34,473 nucleotides of DNA from a virus. The position numbers and the translations under genes are program-made. Each line of letters begins with the position of its first letter. The stretch's first letter is position 1. The notes under the pieces are model-generated. The model had not been told where the DNA came from, did not search any database, and saw only the letters and a program-made list of their open reading frames with translations. This document shows, one piece after another, positions 31,647 through 34,473 of the stretch. The stretch covers positions 1 through 34,473 of the IMG/VR virus record IMGVR_UViG_3300020193_000071; one strand, 5' to 3'.

Positions 31647-34473
31647 ACAAATACTATCTTTGAATCCTTTTCATTCTTCGTTATTTCTAGAATGTGATCG
31701 GCAACATCCTTTATACCATCGACGTGTGTAATGACCAAAATTAATCTAAAGAATTTTTTTAAACTAGTCAATAGACGATTGCAGGCTTCAACTCCTGCGT
31801 CGTCTAACGTTCCGAATCCTTCGTCAATAATGAACATATCACACTTTGGCATAGAAGACACATTGACAAGAGCCACTCTCAGCGCGATGGATGCAATGGT
31901 CTTCTCCATTCCGCTGCAGAGCTCAATGATCCGTCTAGAATCACCATAGTTAATGTAAATCTCAGAATCATCTGAGTCATCATCATTCTCTAGTTCAACT
32001 TGAAAATCTACAATACCATGCAGAATCTTAGCGATCTCTGCGTTGATAGCAGGAATTTGAGATCGTGTGATGATTAGGGGAATTCCTTTTTTAGAAAAGG
32101 CACCTGAGATAATCTCGTACGCCTTCATGTCTCTCAGGATCGTGTCTCTTACGGATTTTTCGTTATCAAGCTTCTCAACGTCAGATAGTAGTTTTCCTTT
32201 TTGGGTAGCAAGACTAATTCTAGTATCGTCTGACGCTTTAATAAGTCTAGATAATTCTTCTATTTTTGCCCTGATGGAAACAACTTCTGTATTTTCGTGA
32301 TTTTTTAAAGCTTCTTGCAGATCATCAAGCTTGGTCTGCGATTCTTTTAGGCTCTCGGACATGTCATCACAAGAAGATTGTGATTGTGCTATTTCAGTTT
32401 CTTTCTTGGAGATCTCTAGTTTTATCTTTGCAGACAGAGTGACAGCTTTTTCTAATTTGTCTATCCTTGTTACAATGTTGTCTTTGTTAAGAAACGCGAG
32501 CTTTTTATTAAGATCTTCAAGTTGTCTTAAAGCATCTTTTGTCTTCCTGTCTTGAGACACAAGCTTTTCCTTGTTTTGATAGGCATCCTTTATGAATTTG
32601 CAAGAGGCATATTCGTCGCCACAAGGAACTTCGTCCAAGATCTTAAGAGATTTTTGGTAGAACTTTAGCTGCGTGTCTTCTTTGTCGTGACTGTGCTTTA
32701 GATCAGTCAATTTGCGCTCAAGCTCACAGATGTTTGAAAGTTGTTTCTTTAGATCCAAAATATCATCTGATTCTTCAATCTGCTGTACTATGATCAATTT
32801 ATCTTTAAGAATTTTGATGTCATTTGTCAGAACTTCTATCTTTGATGTGCAGTCGTCGCAAGACTTAGTTAAAGATGCAACTCTCTTTTCTTGAGTCTGT
32901 ACGTCGAATGTCGTTACAATCTTAAAATCTTTGTGTGATCCAAGTTCAGTTTTTAAGTCAGATATGTCAGACTGACGCTGAGCATTTATCAGAGCTATTT
33001 CTTCAACTTGCTCCCTTAGCGTAGTTACAAGCTCTGCGTGTTTCTTCTTTAGTTCATTCCAGTTCTTGTCTGGGTAGTTCTTCAGCTGTGCCTTTAAACC
33101 ATTGAGATCTTTGTTAGCTAAATCTGCCATCTTGTCGAAGACATCGAGCCCTAAGAATTTAGATAAAAATGCCCTGCGTTTAGTCGATCCTTGTGAAATA
33201 AATGCATTAATATCCCCCTGCGCTGATAGAGAAGTAATAGAAAAATCTTCATGTGCACCAATTAGAGATCGAATAACTTTCTCTGTATCTGTTCTGAGAT
33301 CACCGCATAGATCCTCTAGCTCTCCATCTTCTTGCATCTTAAAAAAGTTCAGAGAAGTTGTAGCACTTACCACGCCTCGCTTATTAGTTGATTTTGTGGT
33401 TTGACGCTCTGCTACGTAAACATTTCCGTTGTGGTCAAAAATTGAACGTGCGTAACAATGATGTTTTCTGATATTACAAACGTGAAGATTCTTTATTGAG
33501 CCTCTGTCGGTTGTATTGAAAAGGTTGTACATTAAAGTTCCAACGATGGAAGACTTACCGATTCTATTAGAACCGAATATTCCTACTATGCCATTAAGCT
33601 TAGAAAAATCTATTTCGTTATCTTCACCGTAGGCGAAAGTATTATCCCACTTGAGATGCCTTAGGGACCACTTTGATCCCCTCGATTGATCGTCTGAAGA
33701 TGAAGCTGTCGAAAGATATTTCTTGGTTTGAGTTGTCAAGCTATCCCAGTTAACATCAGACACACCGTTCTCTTTGCAGTATGTTTGAATGAGTGATAAG
33801 ATTACATCAGGGGATGTTAAATCCGATTTAGCGATAATTGTGCTGCCGGCCTTGATCGTCTCGCTCTCTGCTTTGTACTCGGATTTGAAAGTTACTTCTG
33901 TAGCATCATACAGACTCTTTAGCGTCTGATTGAAAAAATTGACATCGTCTTGACTGAGAGCATTAGAAGATTTAATTCTAAAGCGTGATTGTTTGGGATA
34001 TTGCGAAGCTTCCTTCAAAAAATCTTTTTGAGAACCATTCCAACTAACAGTCACAAAAGGTCGTGGATTAGGAAGCTTTTTAAAAGCAACATCCCAATCG
34101 TCCTGAGACTTAATGTTCCACAGAAGATAACCATGTTTCAATTCTTCAGCATAGTTCTGCTGTACCGGAGTACCTGGAAAGGCTATCCATGGTTTCTTTT
34201 TACCATCAGAAGTTTCTCTATACCCGAGATACTGCATCTGATGAATGTCGCCTAAAAATGCATACGGATAGTCATTAAAAAAATCAACCTTGATGTGAGA
34301 CTCATCAATCTCCCACCCTGACTCTGTCACACATCCTAAAACCGCGCCGTGATAACAAGCTATGTTAATCTTGCCCGGCTCTGGTTTGACGTCTTTCCAT
34401 CCTTCTTCGTCGAACAAAGAATAAACGCACCAATTGTATCCTGGGTGGAACTCATAAACACCGCTCTTTTTAT
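31643..34473 (-). CDS. Fused Mre11-Rad50 (gp47-gp46/SbcD-SbcC) recombination nuclease, partial
   Basis: One continuous frame joins the C-terminal part of an Mre11/gp47 phosphoesterase to a complete Rad50/gp46 ATPase. It is open to the window edge, so the N-terminus is missing; the TTG at 34417 is not the real start. Mre11 part: NIACYHGAVLGC and FLGDIHQMQYLG are the late metal-binding motifs, then FPGTPVQQNYAEE. Rad50 part: GIFGSNRIGKSS is Walker A (about 33560-33590), a coiled coil follows, ELCSGMEKT is the ABC signature and MFIIDEGFGTLDD is Walker B. A hook-like apex PCGDEYASCKF has C-x6-C instead of CxxC; a CDDC sequence lies earlier in the coil. It resects DNA ends for recombination-dependent replication. 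The stop overlaps the next gene. Confidence 0.9.
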   Translation of the reverse strand, partial: KKSGVYEFHPGYNWCVYSLFDEEGWKDVKPEPGKINIACYHGAVLGCVTESGWEIDESHIKVDFFNDYPYAFLGDIHQMQYLGYRETSDGKKKPWIAFPGTPVQQNYAEELKHGYLLWNIKSQDDWDVAFKKLPNPRPFVTVSWNGSQKDFLKEASQYPKQSRFRIKSSNALSQDDVNFFNQTLKSLYDATEVTFKSEYKAESETIKAGSTIIAKSDLTSPDVILSLIQTYCKENGVSDVNWDSLTTQTKKYLSTASSSDDQSRGSKWSLRHLKWDNTFAYGEDNEIDFSKLNGIVGIFGSNRIGKSSIVGTLMYNLFNTTDRGSIKNLHVCNIRKHHCYARSIFDHNGNVYVAERQTTKSTNKRGVVSATTSLNFFKMQEDGELEDLCGDLRTDTEKVIRSLIGAHEDFSITSLSAQGDINAFISQGSTKRRAFLSKFLGLDVFDKMADLANKDLNGLKAQLKNYPDKNWNELKKKHAELVTTLREQVEEIALINAQRQSDISDLKTELGSHKDFKIVTTFDVQTQEKRVASLTKSCDDCTSKIEVLTNDIKILKDKLIIVQQIEESDDILDLKKQLSNICELERKLTDLKHSHDKEDTQLKFYQKSLKILDEVPCGDEYASCKFIKDAYQNKEKLVSQDRKTKDALRQLEDLNKKLAFLNKDNIVTRIDKLEKAVTLSAKIKLEISKKETEIAQSQSSCDDMSESLKESQTKLDDLQEALKNHENTEVVSIRAKIEELSRLIKASDDTRISLATQKGKLLSDVEKLDNEKSVRDTILRDMKAYEIISGAFSKKGIPLIITRSQIPAINAEIAKILHGIVDFQVELENDDDSDDSEIYINYGDSRRIIELCSGMEKTIASIALRVALVNVSSMPKCDMFIIDEGFGTLDDAGVEACNRLLTSLKKFFRLILVITHVDGIKDVADHILEITKNEKDSKIVFV

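Noticed and set aside
1-34473. tRNA genes or CRISPR arrays
   Set aside because: No T-arm like GGTTCGAATCC sequence in a cloverleaf context and no spaced direct repeats were seen; the only tandem repeats are coding repeats in the scaffold gene.

Overview
The window is part of the late (virion morphogenesis) region of a large T4-like contractile-tailed phage (myovirus, Caudoviricetes). The evidence is a nearly unbroken series of T4-type genes on the minus strand. Read in the direction of transcription, from high to low coordinates, they are: a fused gp47/gp46 (Mre11-Rad50) recombination nuclease, a zinc-ribbon protein, a small protein, terminase large subunit gp17, portal gp20 carrying an intein, prohead protease gp21, a long repeat-rich gp22-type scaffold, major capsid protein gp23, neck proteins gp13 and gp14, a gp15-like sheath stabilizer, and two tandem tail sheath (gp18) paralogues. 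No tRNA, rRNA or CRISPR array was seen. The host cannot be read directly. The exported DUF1501-like and DUF1592-like proteins are typical of Planctomycetota, Myxococcota and related bacteria, so such a host is an inference only.

Right third (22.4-34.5 kb): recombination, packaging and prohead assembly. Genes are AT-rich, tightly packed, often overlapping by ATGA-type junctions, with clear Shine-Dalgarno sequences. Several small proteins here share an N-terminal helix that may be a capsid-targeting tag.

Middle (11.5-22.3 kb): scaffold and major capsid gene, then accessory insertions. These are a free-standing PD-(D/E)XK homing-type endonuclease just after the capsid gene, a beta-rich candidate decoration or fibre protein, an unknown 347-residue protein, and three consecutive genes for exported proteins: a lipoprotein with a c-type cytochrome CxxCH site, a Cys-rich lipoprotein, and a Tat-exported DUF1501-like protein. 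This stretch is visibly richer in G+C than its flanks.

Left third (1-11.5 kb): small unknown genes, an endolysin on the plus strand (the only gene in that orientation), the neck/tail-completion genes and the two sheath genes. The last sheath gene is cut by the window start.

Three intrinsic terminators split the minus-strand transcription. A recurring octamer, ATAGTTAT, lies 4-27 bases before several start codons. It often sits where a new promoter is needed, or where the gene has no Shine-Dalgarno sequence. It may be this phage's late promoter element.
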